A DNA stretch of 38,274 nucleotides from Methylobacter sp. (GTDB taxonomy: Bacteria > Pseudomonadota > Gammaproteobacteria > Methylococcales > Methylomonadaceae), in NCBI GenBank assembly GCA_030679035.1, contig JAUXTH010000156.1, positions 1-38,274 of the forward strand, written 5' to 3'. Below are positions 1 through 7,994 of the stretch, one piece after another (the first letter of the stretch is position 1; the number at the start of each line of letters is the position of its first letter). A program made the position numbers and the translations under genes. Under the pieces are notes generated by a model. It was not told the origin of the DNA. It worked only from the letters and a program-made list of their open reading frames with translations, and did no database searches.

Positions 1-132
1 ATTTACGCGGTGTTCAAACTGGAGTGTCTGAAGATTAAGCACAAGACCAATCATTTCGCGTTACGGGCTAAGCTGTTCATAAAGGCGAACCAGATGGCTT
101 ATGAAGAATTGCAGAAATTACGGGCTGCGTAA
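1..132 (+). CDS. Transposase C-terminal end (partial, cut by window edge)
   Basis: An open frame runs from the first base to a TAA at 130-132 and encodes 43 residues ending LQKLRAA. The Lys/His-rich stretch LECLKIKHKTNHFALRAK followed by a short helix resembles, from memory, the C-terminal tail of IS4-type DDE transposases. No catalytic residue lies inside the window, so the family is not certain. The gene ends only 13 bases before the flgF stop on the opposite strand, at the place where flgG usually follows flgF. An insertion sequence has therefore probably landed in or beside the flagellar operon. It could instead be another basic protein. Confidence 0.55.
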   Translation: MYAVFKLECLKIKHKTNHFALRAKLFIKANQMAYEELQKLRAA

Positions 133-145
133 CATCAGTTATTAC

Positions 146-889
146 TTAGCCCATTTGCATCAGCTTGGCGCTCACCGCGGAGTTTTCATCGACCGTCTTC
201 ATCACCTTGGTTTGCAGCTCAAAATTTCTTGCCAGCTCAATCATATCCACCATGGCGGTAATCGCATTCACATTGCTGCCTTCCAAAACCCCCTGAGCCA
301 GCCTGACATCGGCGCTGGCTACCACCGGCTTGCCATCTTTGGCATGCAGCAAACCATCAGCCGTTTTTTCCAGATTATTCGGCTCCAGCTTAACCAGTTT
401 AATCCGGCCAACCTCCACCTGAGTGGTCGCGTTACCCGAACCCAGCGGGATAATGCTGATAGTGCCGTCACTGCCTATGGTCAGCTTTTCCGCAGGCTGA
501 ATGGTGAGCGGCCCATCCTGTCCCAACACAGACAAACCCGCTCCGGTCTGCAATAAACCTTCCGTGGTAACACGCAGATCACCGGCTCGCGTATACGCTT
601 CTTTACCATCAGCTCCCTGAACGGCAAAATAACCCTCACCGTTAATCGCCACATCCAGGTCAGCGCCTGTCGTCTGCATGGCCCCTGTGGATAGATCGAC
701 CCCCGGTTTTTCGTTCATCGCATAAACCCGGCTAGGAAAGCCCGCCCCTACCACCGGTCTGCTGCGGAACTGTTCCAAATCCGATTTGAAACCGGTGGTC
801 TGGGTATTCGCCAAATTATTGGCGTTTGCCGTTTGCGCCAACAGCGTTTGCTTGGCGCCGCTCATTGCAATATATAGACTACGATCCAT
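146..889 (-). CDS. flgF: Flagellar proximal rod protein FlgF
   Basis: 247 residues, the normal FlgF length. FlgF forms part of the periplasmic rod and is exported by the flagellar type III system. The N-terminus (MDRSLYIAMSGAKQ, then NNLANTQTTGFKSD at about 24-37) is the rod/hook-family helix with the conserved N-x-A-N-x-x-T-x-G-F-K motif. The middle carries GDLRVTTEGLLQT, and the C-terminus has the EGSNVNAI motif followed by the amphipathic helix that ends in VMKTVDENS. It is the last gene of the flgBCDEF run, 81 bases after flgE. The stop codon is intact and the protein is not truncated, although a probable transposase gene starts almost immediately beyond it in place of flgG. Confidence 0.95.
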   Translation of the reverse strand: MDRSLYIAMSGAKQTLLAQTANANNLANTQTTGFKSDLEQFRSRPVVGAGFPSRVYAMNEKPGVDLSTGAMQTTGADLDVAINGEGYFAVQGADGKEAYTRAGDLRVTTEGLLQTGAGLSVLGQDGPLTIQPAEKLTIGSDGTISIIPLGSGNATTQVEVGRIKLVKLEPNNLEKTADGLLHAKDGKPVVASADVRLAQGVLEGSNVNAITAMVDMIELARNFELQTKVMKTVDENSAVSAKLMQMG

Positions 890-970
890 AACAGTTCTCC
901 TTTACCTTCAAATCAGAATCATAAAACAATATACAAGCAATCATCGTTCCAACAATCTCAAAATAACCGG

Positions 971-2800
971 CTACGCATTCAGAATGGTTTGTATCAGGGT
1001 TTTTTCGGTGGTGATGGTTTGCGAATTGGCCTGATAAGCCTGCTGCGCGATAATCAACCTAACCAACTGATCGGATAAATCCACATTGGAGCCTTCCAAC
1101 GCTGACGACTGAATCCCGCCAAAATTATTATCGCCTGCCGCGCCGTAAATAGGCGCCCCGGAACTTGAAGTCTGAGCCCAGGAGGTATCCCCTAATTTGG
1201 ACAAGGATTGATTGCTTTGAAACCGCGCCAACGCCACCTGCCCTAAAGCCTTGGAGCCGCCGTTGCTGTACCTTGCAAACACCACCCCTTTGTCGTCCAC
1301 ATCAATACCGGTCAAATTACCGGTAGGCAAGCCATCCTGATCCAAGCCATTAACGCTAAAAGGCGTGGCGAACTGGGTGGTGCCAAAAAAATCGATGTCA
1401 AATGCCATCGGTTCAACTTGTATATTAGGATCGATAAGCGATAAATCGATATTGCCAAAATCGACTTTGGTCTGTTGCGTAGCGCCGGAAGCGGCAAGAA
1501 TAACATCATTGTCATAAGCAAGGGCGCTAGCTTGGGCAGTATTAGTAGTGCCAGTCGCAGTAGCCGCAGAACCTGCGACGACAGCATCAGCAGCAGCATC
1601 GGTAGAAACACCCGTAGCAACAGCCGTAGCCGCAGTCACATAAAGAGCAGCATTTGCAGCGGCAGTAATGGCATCCGCTTTAGCCGTCGCATAAGTAGCC
1701 GCTGTGGCGGCATTACTGTTAACCGTATTAGAAATAAGCGTAACCAACGCATCGGCAGAGGCCTTGGCCGTCTGGGCCGCAGTGAGCGCGGCTCTGGCGG
1801 CTACCGGGCCTGTGTCGGTAGTCAAAACCCAAGTTAAACCTGCCCCCGCCGCCGCAGACAAGCCAACCGCAGTAGCCATATCCGTCTTCGCGGTGTTCGC
1901 CGCCGCCAGAATCGCCGCTGAAACAACCTCGGCAGCACGCGTACCCACTTCATCAATCAATCCAGACGCGGTGAAACTCATCTTTACCGGCAATCCGGGC
2001 TGATTAAGCCCTACTACTGTCGATGGCACTGTCGCCAACGATGCCGGGGGCACAACCTGCCCGCCCGTGGTAATACCAAAATCATCGAGAAACAGATAAG
2101 CATCCCATACGTTAGCGACCGGTGTTTTCACATAATAAGTTGATGCGATATGCGCATTGCCCTGAACATCATAGGTCGTGATTGATGTGGTATTGTTATA
2201 GGACAAAGGGTTGGTCGGATCAAACGCCGTGGTTGTTGGCGGACTGGCCGCCCCGTTGATATTTAATTTCATATTGATATTTGCGGTAGAAACGGGCAAA
2301 CCCTGGACGGCATCAAGCGTCAGCGGCCTGAAAACACCGGCACTGAAGCCCTCCGCTGCGGTCGTGCCGTTAGGCGCAAACGCCAATAAATACTGCCCCT
2401 TGTCATTGACCACATTGCCTACGCTGTTCAACTGGAACGCGCCATTACGGGTATAGGCGCTGGGCACCGAAGGATCCACGGGGGCAGTCGGATTATTAGG
2501 ATCAGGAAGATTCACATTATCGGCCAAGACAAAAAAACCATTGCCGCTGACAGCAAGATCAAGACTGTTTTGGGTGTTCTCGATATTACCTTGAGCAAAT
2601 TGCTGCGCCACTTCGGTGACTTTCACACCGGAACCGGGCTGCGTCTTGCTGACTCCGCCGATGCTGGATGCATAGACATCGGCAAATTCCGCCCGCGATT
2701 CTTTGAAGCCGACGGTTTGCGAATTGGCAATATTATTGCCGGTTACCTGTAAATTTGTTGATGCGGCTTTTAAGCCGCTTAATGCTGTTGCAAAACCCAT
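971..2800 (-). CDS. flgE: Flagellar hook protein FlgE with large Ala-rich insertion
   Basis: 609 residues, against roughly 400-450 for ordinary FlgE. FlgE polymerises into the hook that joins rod to filament. The N-terminus (MGFATALSGLKAAS, NNIANSQTVGFKES) and C-terminus (SSALEGSNVDLSDQLV, AQQAYQANSQTITT) are canonical, as is the core FFGTTQFATPFSVNGLDQDG at about 471-490. Between about residues 284 and 446 (bases 1463-1951) lies a stretch of mostly Ala, Thr, Val and Asp not seen in standard hooks. It interrupts the protein just after the usual LTFxxSGxL-type strand. The reading frame stays open across it, so it looks like a real domain insertion. The gene follows flgD by 15 bases in the same operon. 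Confidence 0.95.
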   Translation of the reverse strand: MGFATALSGLKAASTNLQVTGNNIANSQTVGFKESRAEFADVYASSIGGVSKTQPGSGVKVTEVAQQFAQGNIENTQNSLDLAVSGNGFFVLADNVNLPDPNNPTAPVDPSVPSAYTRNGAFQLNSVGNVVNDKGQYLLAFAPNGTTAAEGFSAGVFRPLTLDAVQGLPVSTANINMKLNINGAASPPTTTAFDPTNPLSYNNTTSITTYDVQGNAHIASTYYVKTPVANVWDAYLFLDDFGITTGGQVVPPASLATVPSTVVGLNQPGLPVKMSFTASGLIDEVGTRAAEVVSAAILAAANTAKTDMATAVGLSAAAGAGLTWVLTTDTGPVAARAALTAAQTAKASADALVTLISNTVNSNAATAATYATAKADAITAAANAALYVTAATAVATGVSTDAAADAVVAGSAATATGTTNTAQASALAYDNDVILAASGATQQTKVDFGNIDLSLIDPNIQVEPMAFDIDFFGTTQFATPFSVNGLDQDGLPTGNLTGIDVDDKGVVFARYSNGGSKALGQVALARFQSNQSLSKLGDTSWAQTSSSGAPIYGAAGDNNFGGIQSSALEGSNVDLSDQLVRLIIAQQAYQANSQTITTEKTLIQTILNA

Positions 2801-2815
2801 GTTACACCCCCAATC

Positions 2816-3502
2816 CTAAAGAATTTGTTTGATTTTATTGAAATCAACGCTGTCCAATCCGGTCAGGTTGACTTTTAAACCATTGGCACCGCTGCCCATG
2901 CTGACGCTGTCGACTCTCGACTGAATATCGGTTTCCAGCACTGTATTTTTGCCGTCAATATAAGCGGTCGCTTCAATTTTATAGACGCCGGGACTGGCCA
3001 TGACCTTCTTTGAATTCATGCCATCCCAGACAAAAGGCACTTTTCCTTCGCTTTGAGCGCCCAACTCCAGATTTTGTACAATTTCGCCGGTAGCTGCATT
3101 GGTCACCTTGACATTGACATTGGGTGAGCTGCCCGTTAAATTAATATCGCCGGATATAGCGCCCCCAACGCCCAACAGCCCTTTCGTACCTGGTGCAGAT
3201 ACATGCCGCCCTACCAGACTTGAGGCCTGCAATGCCTGGGTGGAAGTGACTGAACTGGCAAAATCGCCAAATGATTTTTGCAAGTCCTGGATACCGGATA
3301 CCGTCCCGAACTGCGCCATTTGCGTTAAAAACTCACCATTTTGCATCGGTTGCGACGGGTCTTGATGGGTCATCTGCGTGGTCATTAACCTTAAGAACTG
3401 CTCTTGCCCTAATGAAGTTGATTTAGGTTTTTCCGTCGTCTCTTTTTTGGGCGTGACGGTTAAGTTACTGTATTTATTCAGTGCGCTTTGTTGAATAGCC
3501 AT
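2816..3502 (-). CDS. flgD: Flagellar hook assembly scaffold FlgD
   Basis: 228 residues, the normal length. FlgD caps the growing hook and permits FlgE assembly. The diagnostic N-terminal segment QEQFLRLMTTQMTHQDPSQPM (about 33-53), followed by NGEFLTQMAQFGTVSGIQ, is the FlgD signature. The C-terminal half contains the FlgD Ig-like/Tudor region with VKVTNAATGEIVQNLELG and FVWDGMN. It sits between flgC and flgE in the standard order, 11 bases after the flgC stop. Nothing appears degenerate. Confidence 0.95.
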   Translation of the reverse strand: MAIQQSALNKYSNLTVTPKKETTEKPKSTSLGQEQFLRLMTTQMTHQDPSQPMQNGEFLTQMAQFGTVSGIQDLQKSFGDFASSVTSTQALQASSLVGRHVSAPGTKGLLGVGGAISGDINLTGSSPNVNVKVTNAATGEIVQNLELGAQSEGKVPFVWDGMNSKKVMASPGVYKIEATAYIDGKNTVLETDIQSRVDSVSMGSGANGLKVNLTGLDSVDFNKIKQIL

Positions 3503-3513
3503 GGTTTATCTCC

Positions 3514-3927
3514 TCACTGTCCCATTTTTAAGGTTTGAAGCATCATCTGCTTTGCCGTATTCAGCACTTCAATATTATTTTGATAGGAGCGCGATGCCGA
3601 CATCATATTGGCCATTTCTTCAACCGTATTAACATTTGATTTAAAGATATAACCGTCTTTATTCGCCATCGGATGATGCGGGGCATACTCCATCACAGGA
3701 GCGTCATCACTCTCAACCACGCCCAGCACATTCACCTTGCTGGTGGCATCCTGCTTATTCATCGCATTATTTAACTCGGCGGCAAACACCGGCTGCCTGG
3801 ATTTGTAAACGTCGGCTTCACTGCTGCCGACACTGTTCGCGTTCGATATATTACTTGCGACCAGATTAAGCCTTAACGACTGGGCATTCATGCCGCTGCC
3901 GGCAATATCGAATATACTTAAAGCCAT
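3514..3927 (-). CDS. flgC: Flagellar rod protein FlgC
   Basis: 137 residues, the usual FlgC size. It is a proximal rod subunit. The N-terminal family helix contains FDIAGSGMNAQSLRLNLVASNISNANSV, and the C-terminus contains the matching helix with NTVEEMANMMSASRSYQNNIEVLNTAKQM, both typical of FlgC. The Y.P.HP segment (EYAPHHPMANKDGYIF) is also a FlgC hallmark. It starts 2 bases after the flgB stop, so translation is probably coupled. Confidence 0.95.
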   Translation of the reverse strand: MALSIFDIAGSGMNAQSLRLNLVASNISNANSVGSSEADVYKSRQPVFAAELNNAMNKQDATSKVNVLGVVESDDAPVMEYAPHHPMANKDGYIFKSNVNTVEEMANMMSASRSYQNNIEVLNTAKQMMLQTLKMGQ

Positions 3928-3929
3928 GA

Positions 3930-4322
3930 CTATTGCCCTCTTAAGGCGGTCATCAGACCGGAAAATTTGCTACTCATAAACTGCAAACTGGCCTGGTACT
4001 GCACCGCGTTTTCAGCGTATTTAGCCTGCTCCACATGCGCTTCGACGGTATTGCCATCCAAGGACACCTGATTGGGATTGCGGTACATGACATTCGCCCC
4101 AAATACGGATTGCTGTGGTGCAATATGTCCTGAATGGGTGCGCTCCATGCTCACTCCTGAAGCCATGCTTTGTTTTAGCACCGACTTAAAATCCATATCC
4201 CGCGCTTTAAAGTTCGGTGTATCTGCGTTTGCTAAATTAGCAGCCAGTATCTCGCCCCGTTTTTCGCGGAAAGCCAGTGCCTTAGGCTCAATGCCAAGTG
4301 CTGTGTCAAAATTAATAGCCAT
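3930..4322 (-). CDS. flgB: Flagellar rod protein FlgB
   Basis: 130 residues from the ATG at 4322 (MAINFDTALG). FlgB is a proximal rod subunit and usually the first gene of the rod/hook operon. The rod motif LAANLANADTPNFKARDMDF lies near residues 30-49, and the C-terminal helix ends SSKFSGLMTALRGQ. I chose the 4322 start because a GAGG ribosome-binding site lies about 8 bases upstream and the family N-terminus begins there. A longer in-frame extension to 4580 adds about 86 residues with no FlgB character and would run over the putative promoter at 4359-4374. Confidence 0.93.
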   Translation of the reverse strand: MAINFDTALGIEPKALAFREKRGEILAANLANADTPNFKARDMDFKSVLKQSMASGVSMERTHSGHIAPQQSVFGANVMYRNPNQVSLDGNTVEAHVEQAKYAENAVQYQASLQFMSSKFSGLMTALRGQ

Positions 4323-4358
4323 GATAGTTGCCTCGCTGATTACTTGTACAAAAACAAA

Positions 4359-4374
4359 AGCACGGCATATGCCA
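4359..4374 (-). promoter_or_regulatory. Putative sigma-54 promoter for flgBCDEF
   Basis: Read on the minus strand the site is TGGCATATGCCGTGCT. It has GG and GC separated by exactly 10 bases, as in the sigma-54 consensus TGGCACG-N4-TTGCW, with mismatches at the sixth and seventh positions and in the -12 element. It lies about 37 bases before the flgB start. Sigma-54 control of rod/hook operons is established in Pseudomonas and Vibrio; its use here is inferred from this single match. Confidence 0.5.
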
Positions 4375-4602
4375 CTAATATACAAATATATAACAATCAA
4401 ACGTTTAAGTATTTTTCGATTTATTGACATCTCAATCCATAGCTGGTTTGTGCTTAAAATACTCTTAATAATCCGGCAAAAAATAGCCGCCGATAAATAA
4501 CGATCCGGCAGATCTGCACGCGGACAAAGCAATATGTCAATAAATTGACTGACCTTTAAAAATAACCTTGCATCCTTCATGCCCGGTAACTTACATTAAG
4601 TC

Positions 4603-5322
4603 ATGAAACAGATATTAATGATGATAAAAAACACCCCGCTCATGTTGGCATTAGCCTTGGTTTTTTTCACCACTACGGCCAATGCGGAACAAGCCTCGCA
4701 ATCGCACGAATCCATTGCCGAGGCCGTTAAGGCTTATATTGCGCAAAATATAAACCTACAGGGTGAATATGAAGTGAGCCTGGTTCCATTAGACAGCCGA
4801 TTGAACCTGCCGCAATGCACCGAACAGCTGGAGGCGTTCACAACCAATGCCGTAATCAAGGCTGGAAGAACCACGATTGGCGTGCGTTGCAACGCGGAAA
4901 AAAAGTGGTCGATTTTTACTTCAGCCATCATCAAGACTTATCAAATGGTCGCGGTCTTATCTCAGCCCATGCAACGCGGCGAAATAATTACCCGGCAACA
5001 TCTTGCTATTGAAAAAAGAGACGTGTCTAACCTCAGGGAGGATTTTGTCACTCAAATAGAACAAGCTGAAAATAAACAGGTCACGCGTCAACTCAATACC
5101 GGAACCATTCTGAGCTTGAACTATCTTGTCGAACCCAAACTCATCAAAAGGGGGGATAAAGTTGTTATCAGCACTACAAAATCGGAATTCTCTATCAGAA
5201 TGAGCGGGATAGCGATGATGGACGGCACTAAAGGACAACTGATCCAAGTTAAAAACCAGAACTCGGGGCGTATCATTAGCGCAACAGTCGTCGAACCTGG
5301 ATTGGTCTCTGTCAATTATTAA
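4603..5322 (+). CDS. flgA: Flagellar P-ring assembly chaperone FlgA
   Basis: 239 residues, divergent from flgB as in many Gammaproteobacteria. FlgA is a periplasmic protein needed for FlgI P-ring assembly. A signal peptide is visible: a short basic start, a hydrophobic core LMLALALVFFTTTANA, and cleavage likely before EQASQ. A SAF-type domain follows (about 120-185), including VLSQPMQRGEIITRQHL and LNTGTILSLNYLVEP. The C-terminal stretch KGQLIQVKNQNSGRIISATVV is typical of FlgA. ATG codons at 4618 and 4621 are alternative starts; no strong ribosome-binding site separates them. Confidence 0.92.
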   Translation: MKQILMMIKNTPLMLALALVFFTTTANAEQASQSHESIAEAVKAYIAQNINLQGEYEVSLVPLDSRLNLPQCTEQLEAFTTNAVIKAGRTTIGVRCNAEKKWSIFTSAIIKTYQMVAVLSQPMQRGEIITRQHLAIEKRDVSNLREDFVTQIEQAENKQVTRQLNTGTILSLNYLVEPKLIKRGDKVVISTTKSEFSIRMSGIAMMDGTKGQLIQVKNQNSGRIISATVVEPGLVSVNY

Positions 5323-5354
5323 ACTCACATCCCCAAATTTGTTAAATAAACAAT

Positions 5355-5381
5355 TAAAGTTTTTTGCCGCACTGCCGATAT
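5355..5381 (+). promoter_or_regulatory. Sigma-28 (FliA) promoter for flgM-flgN
   Basis: TAAAGTTT at 5355-5362, an 11-base spacer, then GCCGATAT at 5374-5381. This matches the enterobacterial FliA consensus TAAAGTTT-N11-GCCGATAA at all but the last base. It lies 35 bases before the flgM start, so FlgM, the sigma-28 antagonist, would be under sigma-28 control itself. Confidence 0.85.
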
Positions 5382-5416
5382 AAGTTTCAAATGAAAAAAA
5401 GATTAAGGAGTTTGAC

Positions 5417-5731
5417 ATGGCTATCGAAATAACCGGCAAAGCAATCAGTTCAATACCGATCAAAACGCCTCCAAAAGCAGGCGTCGAGGGTGAAAAGAAA
5501 GTTACTGTTGCAAACACAGAAAAAACCGACAGCGTGGCGCTGACAGCCACAACACAGGAAATAAAAAAGGCCTTTGGCTCATCTTCTGCATTGCCCGTCG
5601 ATATTGAGCGGGTTAATTCCGTTAAAAAAGCGCTTGCTGACGGAAGTTACTCAATCAATGCTGAAAAAGTTGCAAAGAAGTTGATTCAATTTGAAAAGTT
5701 GCTGTCCCAAGAAAATAGCACCCAACAATGA
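5417..5731 (+). CDS. flgM: Anti-sigma-28 factor FlgM
   Basis: 104 residues, the usual size for FlgM. It binds and inhibits the flagellar sigma factor FliA until it is exported through the finished hook-basal body. The disordered, charged N-terminus begins MAIEITGKAISSIPI. The C-terminal sigma-binding helices include VDIERVNSVKKALADGSY and AEKVAKKLIQFEKLL, which is the conserved FlgM core. An AAGGAG ribosome-binding site lies just upstream, and a near-perfect sigma-28 promoter precedes it. Its stop overlaps the flgN start (ATGA at 5728-5731). Confidence 0.93.
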   Translation: MAIEITGKAISSIPIKTPPKAGVEGEKKVTVANTEKTDSVALTATTQEIKKAFGSSSALPVDIERVNSVKKALADGSYSINAEKVAKKLIQFEKLLSQENSTQQ

Positions 5732-6222
5732 TAGAAAAAACGTATCCTATTACGGAACAGCTGATCCTTAATGCATTGCAGCAGGCGCAGCAGCTTCATC
5801 TTGAACTCACTCAAGAGGCTGAGGCCTTAAAACAAACGTCGCAGGCTGAGCTGCTTAATACTATCGCAGCCAATAAAAAGCAACTAGTTGCGCAGTTGGA
5901 GCAGTTCAACTCACAACTGACTCAAGTTTTGGCAACCGAAAAGCTTTCTAACAATCAGGAAAGTATCACCGAATATTTTAAACGGGCTGAATTAGCAGGC
6001 CTGTTGCCCGCCGCATCAATCAGCAACTGGGCGCAACTTATGCTTGTCTGCGCAGAATGCAAAAAACTGAATGAACAAAATGGCGCAACTATCGATCTTT
6101 TATCCCGCCACACCAAACGCTCGCTGGATATTTTAAAAGGCAAGCCGGAATCTGTGAATACCTACGGTTCTGATGGTTCAGCACAAAGTGATCGTTATAG
6201 CCACAACCTGATTTCGGTATAG
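5728..6222 (+). CDS. flgN: Flagellar export chaperone FlgN
   Basis: 164 residues, mostly alpha-helical and rich in Gln, Leu and Glu. FlgN is a cytoplasmic chaperone for the hook-filament junction proteins FlgK and FlgL. The first about 85 residues form a coiled-coil-like helix (LHLELTQEAEALKQTSQAEL). The C-terminal part carries LNEQNGATIDLLSRHTKRSLDIL, which matches the FlgN pattern NxxNGxxI followed by a helix. Identification rests largely on size, helical pattern and the 4-base overlap with flgM. The C-terminal tail is Ser/Gly/Asp-rich. Confidence 0.85.
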   Translation: MIEKTYPITEQLILNALQQAQQLHLELTQEAEALKQTSQAELLNTIAANKKQLVAQLEQFNSQLTQVLATEKLSNNQESITEYFKRAELAGLLPAASISNWAQLMLVCAECKKLNEQNGATIDLLSRHTKRSLDILKGKPESVNTYGSDGSAQSDRYSHNLISV

Positions 6223-6432
6223 CCACTTATTTGTACTTCGTCATATTCTTTTCAAAAAACAACAGCCTCGCCAACTTCATTCCTGAAACTCAGCAAGAAA
6301 AAGCCTGATTTCTTTACCCCCATTACTTGGCTGATGTGCTGTCCGACGCCCAAACTTGCTTCCGACTTATCGGCGCGCTCCAGAGAACAAATGAATTAAA
6401 TACCGATCTATGGTAAAATTAGTTTTGTTTTT
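6223..6432. other. Intergenic stretch before tRNA-Arg
   Basis: No supported gene. I see no rho-independent terminator after flgN. A possible -10 element (TAAAAT around 6413-6418) lies just ahead of the tRNA, but I could not assign a convincing -35. Confidence 0.4.
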
Positions 6433-6509
6433 GCCCCGATAGCTCAGCAGGATAGAGCGGTCCCCTCCTAAGGGACAGGCCGGTGGTTCAAATCCGCCTC
6501 GGGGCACCA
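6433..6509 (+). tRNA. tRNA-Arg, anticodon CCU
   Basis: A full cloverleaf can be read. The acceptor arm pairs GCCCCGA with TCGGGGC. The anticodon stem GTCCC/GGGAC encloses the loop CTCCTAA, which places CCT in the anticodon. The T arm is GGTGG-TTCAAAT-CCGCC, followed by discriminator A and an encoded CCA. CCU-tRNA-Arg reads AGG codons. This tRNA is a frequent integration site in other bacteria, but I see no integrase and no duplicated 3' end in the flanks here. Confidence 0.95.
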
Positions 6510-6698
6510 CTTAACTCTTACACACACTATCCGCGACAATCAACTTCACCAAACGCCATATCCATCAAAACGCCAACATTACTGCAATCACTTGTCCACT
6601 GTTCTTGACGCGTTTTTTTATTTAACTCCCGCTACACCCTTTTCACCAAGCTGTAAGACCTTAGTCGACAGCAACCTTTTATTGAGACACTAATTAAT

Positions 6699-7958
6699 AT
6701 GCCATTTACCACCCTCGGTTTATCTGACCCACTGCTGCGTGCTATTGCCGATGCAGGTTATACCACACCGTCCCCGATCCAATCGCAAGCTATTCCAGCC
6801 GTTTTAGGCGGACACGATGTTCTGGCTGCCGCACAGACCGGAACGGGCAAAACGGCCGGATTCACCTTACCCATCCTGCACCGCCTATCACAAAAGGCAT
6901 ACGGCAATAACCGGCCGGTAAGAGTGCTGATACTGACCCCAACCCGAGAGCTGGCCGCGCAAATTGGCGAATCTGTAAACAAGTATGGGGCGCATCTGCA
7001 TCCCCGCTTAAAATCCGAAGTCGTGTTTGGCGGGGTAAAAATCAACCCGCAGATGATGCGCTTAAGAGGCGGCGTCGATATATTGGTCGCCACGCCTGGA
7101 CGGTTATTGGATCTGGTCGGTCAAAACGCGGTAAAGCTTGACCAAGTCGAAACGCTGATACTTGACGAAGCCGACCGCATGCTGGACATGGGCTTTATCC
7201 GGGATATTCGAAAAATTATCGCCTTCCTCCCGAAAAAGCGCCAAAACCTGCTGTTTTCAGCAACCTTTTCCGAAGACATACGCAAACTCACCACGGGGCT
7301 TCTGGTTAACCCGATAAAAATCGAAGTCGCCCCCCGTAACACCGCCGCAGAACTGGTTGAACAAATCGCTTATCTGGTCAATAAAGCCAACAAAACCGAA
7401 CTGCTTTGCCACTTGATAAAAGAACATGACTGGCAGCAGGTCTTGGTGTTTACCACCACTAAGCATGGCGCAAACCGACTCACCGAAAAACTCAACAAGG
7501 TTGACATTAAGGCAGCAGCGATACACGGCAACAAAAGCCAGGGTGCCAGAACCAGCGCCTTGGCGGGCTTTAAAGCCGGTGAAATCAGAGTATTGGTCGC
7601 GACCGATGTAGCGGCACGCGGCATTGATATTAACCTGTTGCCGCATGTCGTCAATTTTGAACTACCCAGAGCGCCTGAAGATTACGTACACAGAATCGGC
7701 CGCACCGGACGTGCTGGCGAGGAAGGCCAAGCCATATCGTTGGTGTCGCATGATGAATACAGTTTCTTGCGTCAAGTTGAAAAGCTGATCGGGAAAGAGA
7801 TTAAACGCGAACAAATTGCCGGCTTTGAGGCCTCTGCAGTTGCGCCACCGATGCCGCCGGAAGAACCGCGCGGCCCGCGTCCCAGCAGGAACTCGAATCA
7901 GCCCCGCAAGCCCGGCGGCAACCAGGCCAGAAATAAGCCCAGGGCTAGAACAGCTTAG
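6699..7958 (+). CDS. rhlE: DEAD-box ATP-dependent RNA helicase, RhlE-like
   Basis: 419 residues. It is an RNA-remodelling ATPase of the RhlE group. Helicase motifs appear in order: Q motif with TPSPIQ (about 23-28), motif I AQTGTGKT (45-52), PTRELA (81-86), TPGR (132-135), DEAD (156-159), SAT near 184, then in the second RecA domain [12 protein letters not shown] and HRIGRTGR. The C-terminus is a disordered Pro/Arg/Asn-rich tail typical of RhlE ([15 protein letters not shown] onward). It is monocistronic and converges on dbpA. No strong ribosome-binding site is visible before the ATG. Confidence 0.92.
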   Translation: MPFTTLGLSDPLLRAIADAGYTTPSPIQSQAIPAVLGGHDVLAAAQTGTGKTAGFTLPILHRLSQKAYGNNRPVRVLILTPTRELAAQIGESVNKYGAHLHPRLKSEVVFGGVKINPQMMRLRGGVDILVATPGRLLDLVGQNAVKLDQVETLILDEADRMLDMGFIRDIRKIIAFLPKKRQNLLFSATFSEDIRKLTTGLLVNPIKIEVAPRNTAAELVEQIAYLVNKANKTELLCHLIKEHDWQQVLVFTTTKHGANRLTEKLNKVDIKAAAIHGNKSQGARTSALAGFKAGEIRVLVATDVAARGIDINLLPHVVNFELPRAPEDYVHRIGRTGRAGEEGQAISLVSHDEYSFLRQVEKLIGKEIKREQIAGFEASAVAPPMPPEEPRGPRPSRNSNQPRKPGGNQARNKPRARTA

Positions 7959-7965
7959 ATTGCAG

Positions 7966-7990
7966 GTCGGGTTGCGTAGCACAACCCGAC
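7966..7990. terminator. Hairpin between convergent helicase genes
   Basis: GTCGGGTTG and CAACCCGAC form a perfect 9-bp stem around a 7-base loop, in the 36-base gap between the rhlE and dbpA stops. There is no clear T-tract, so it may be a dispersed palindromic repeat that also blocks read-through in both directions. Confidence 0.5.
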
Positions 7991-7994
7991 AACA

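Noticed and set aside
1475-2003. Open frames antisense to the FlgE insertion, rich in Arg/Ser or Ala
   Set aside because: They are by-products of the GC-biased Ala/Thr codons of flgE; no ribosome-binding site or recognisable domain.
6433-6700. Possible genomic-island attachment site at tRNA-Arg(CCU)
   Set aside because: No integrase nearby and no repeated copy of the tRNA 3' end that I can see in the flanks.
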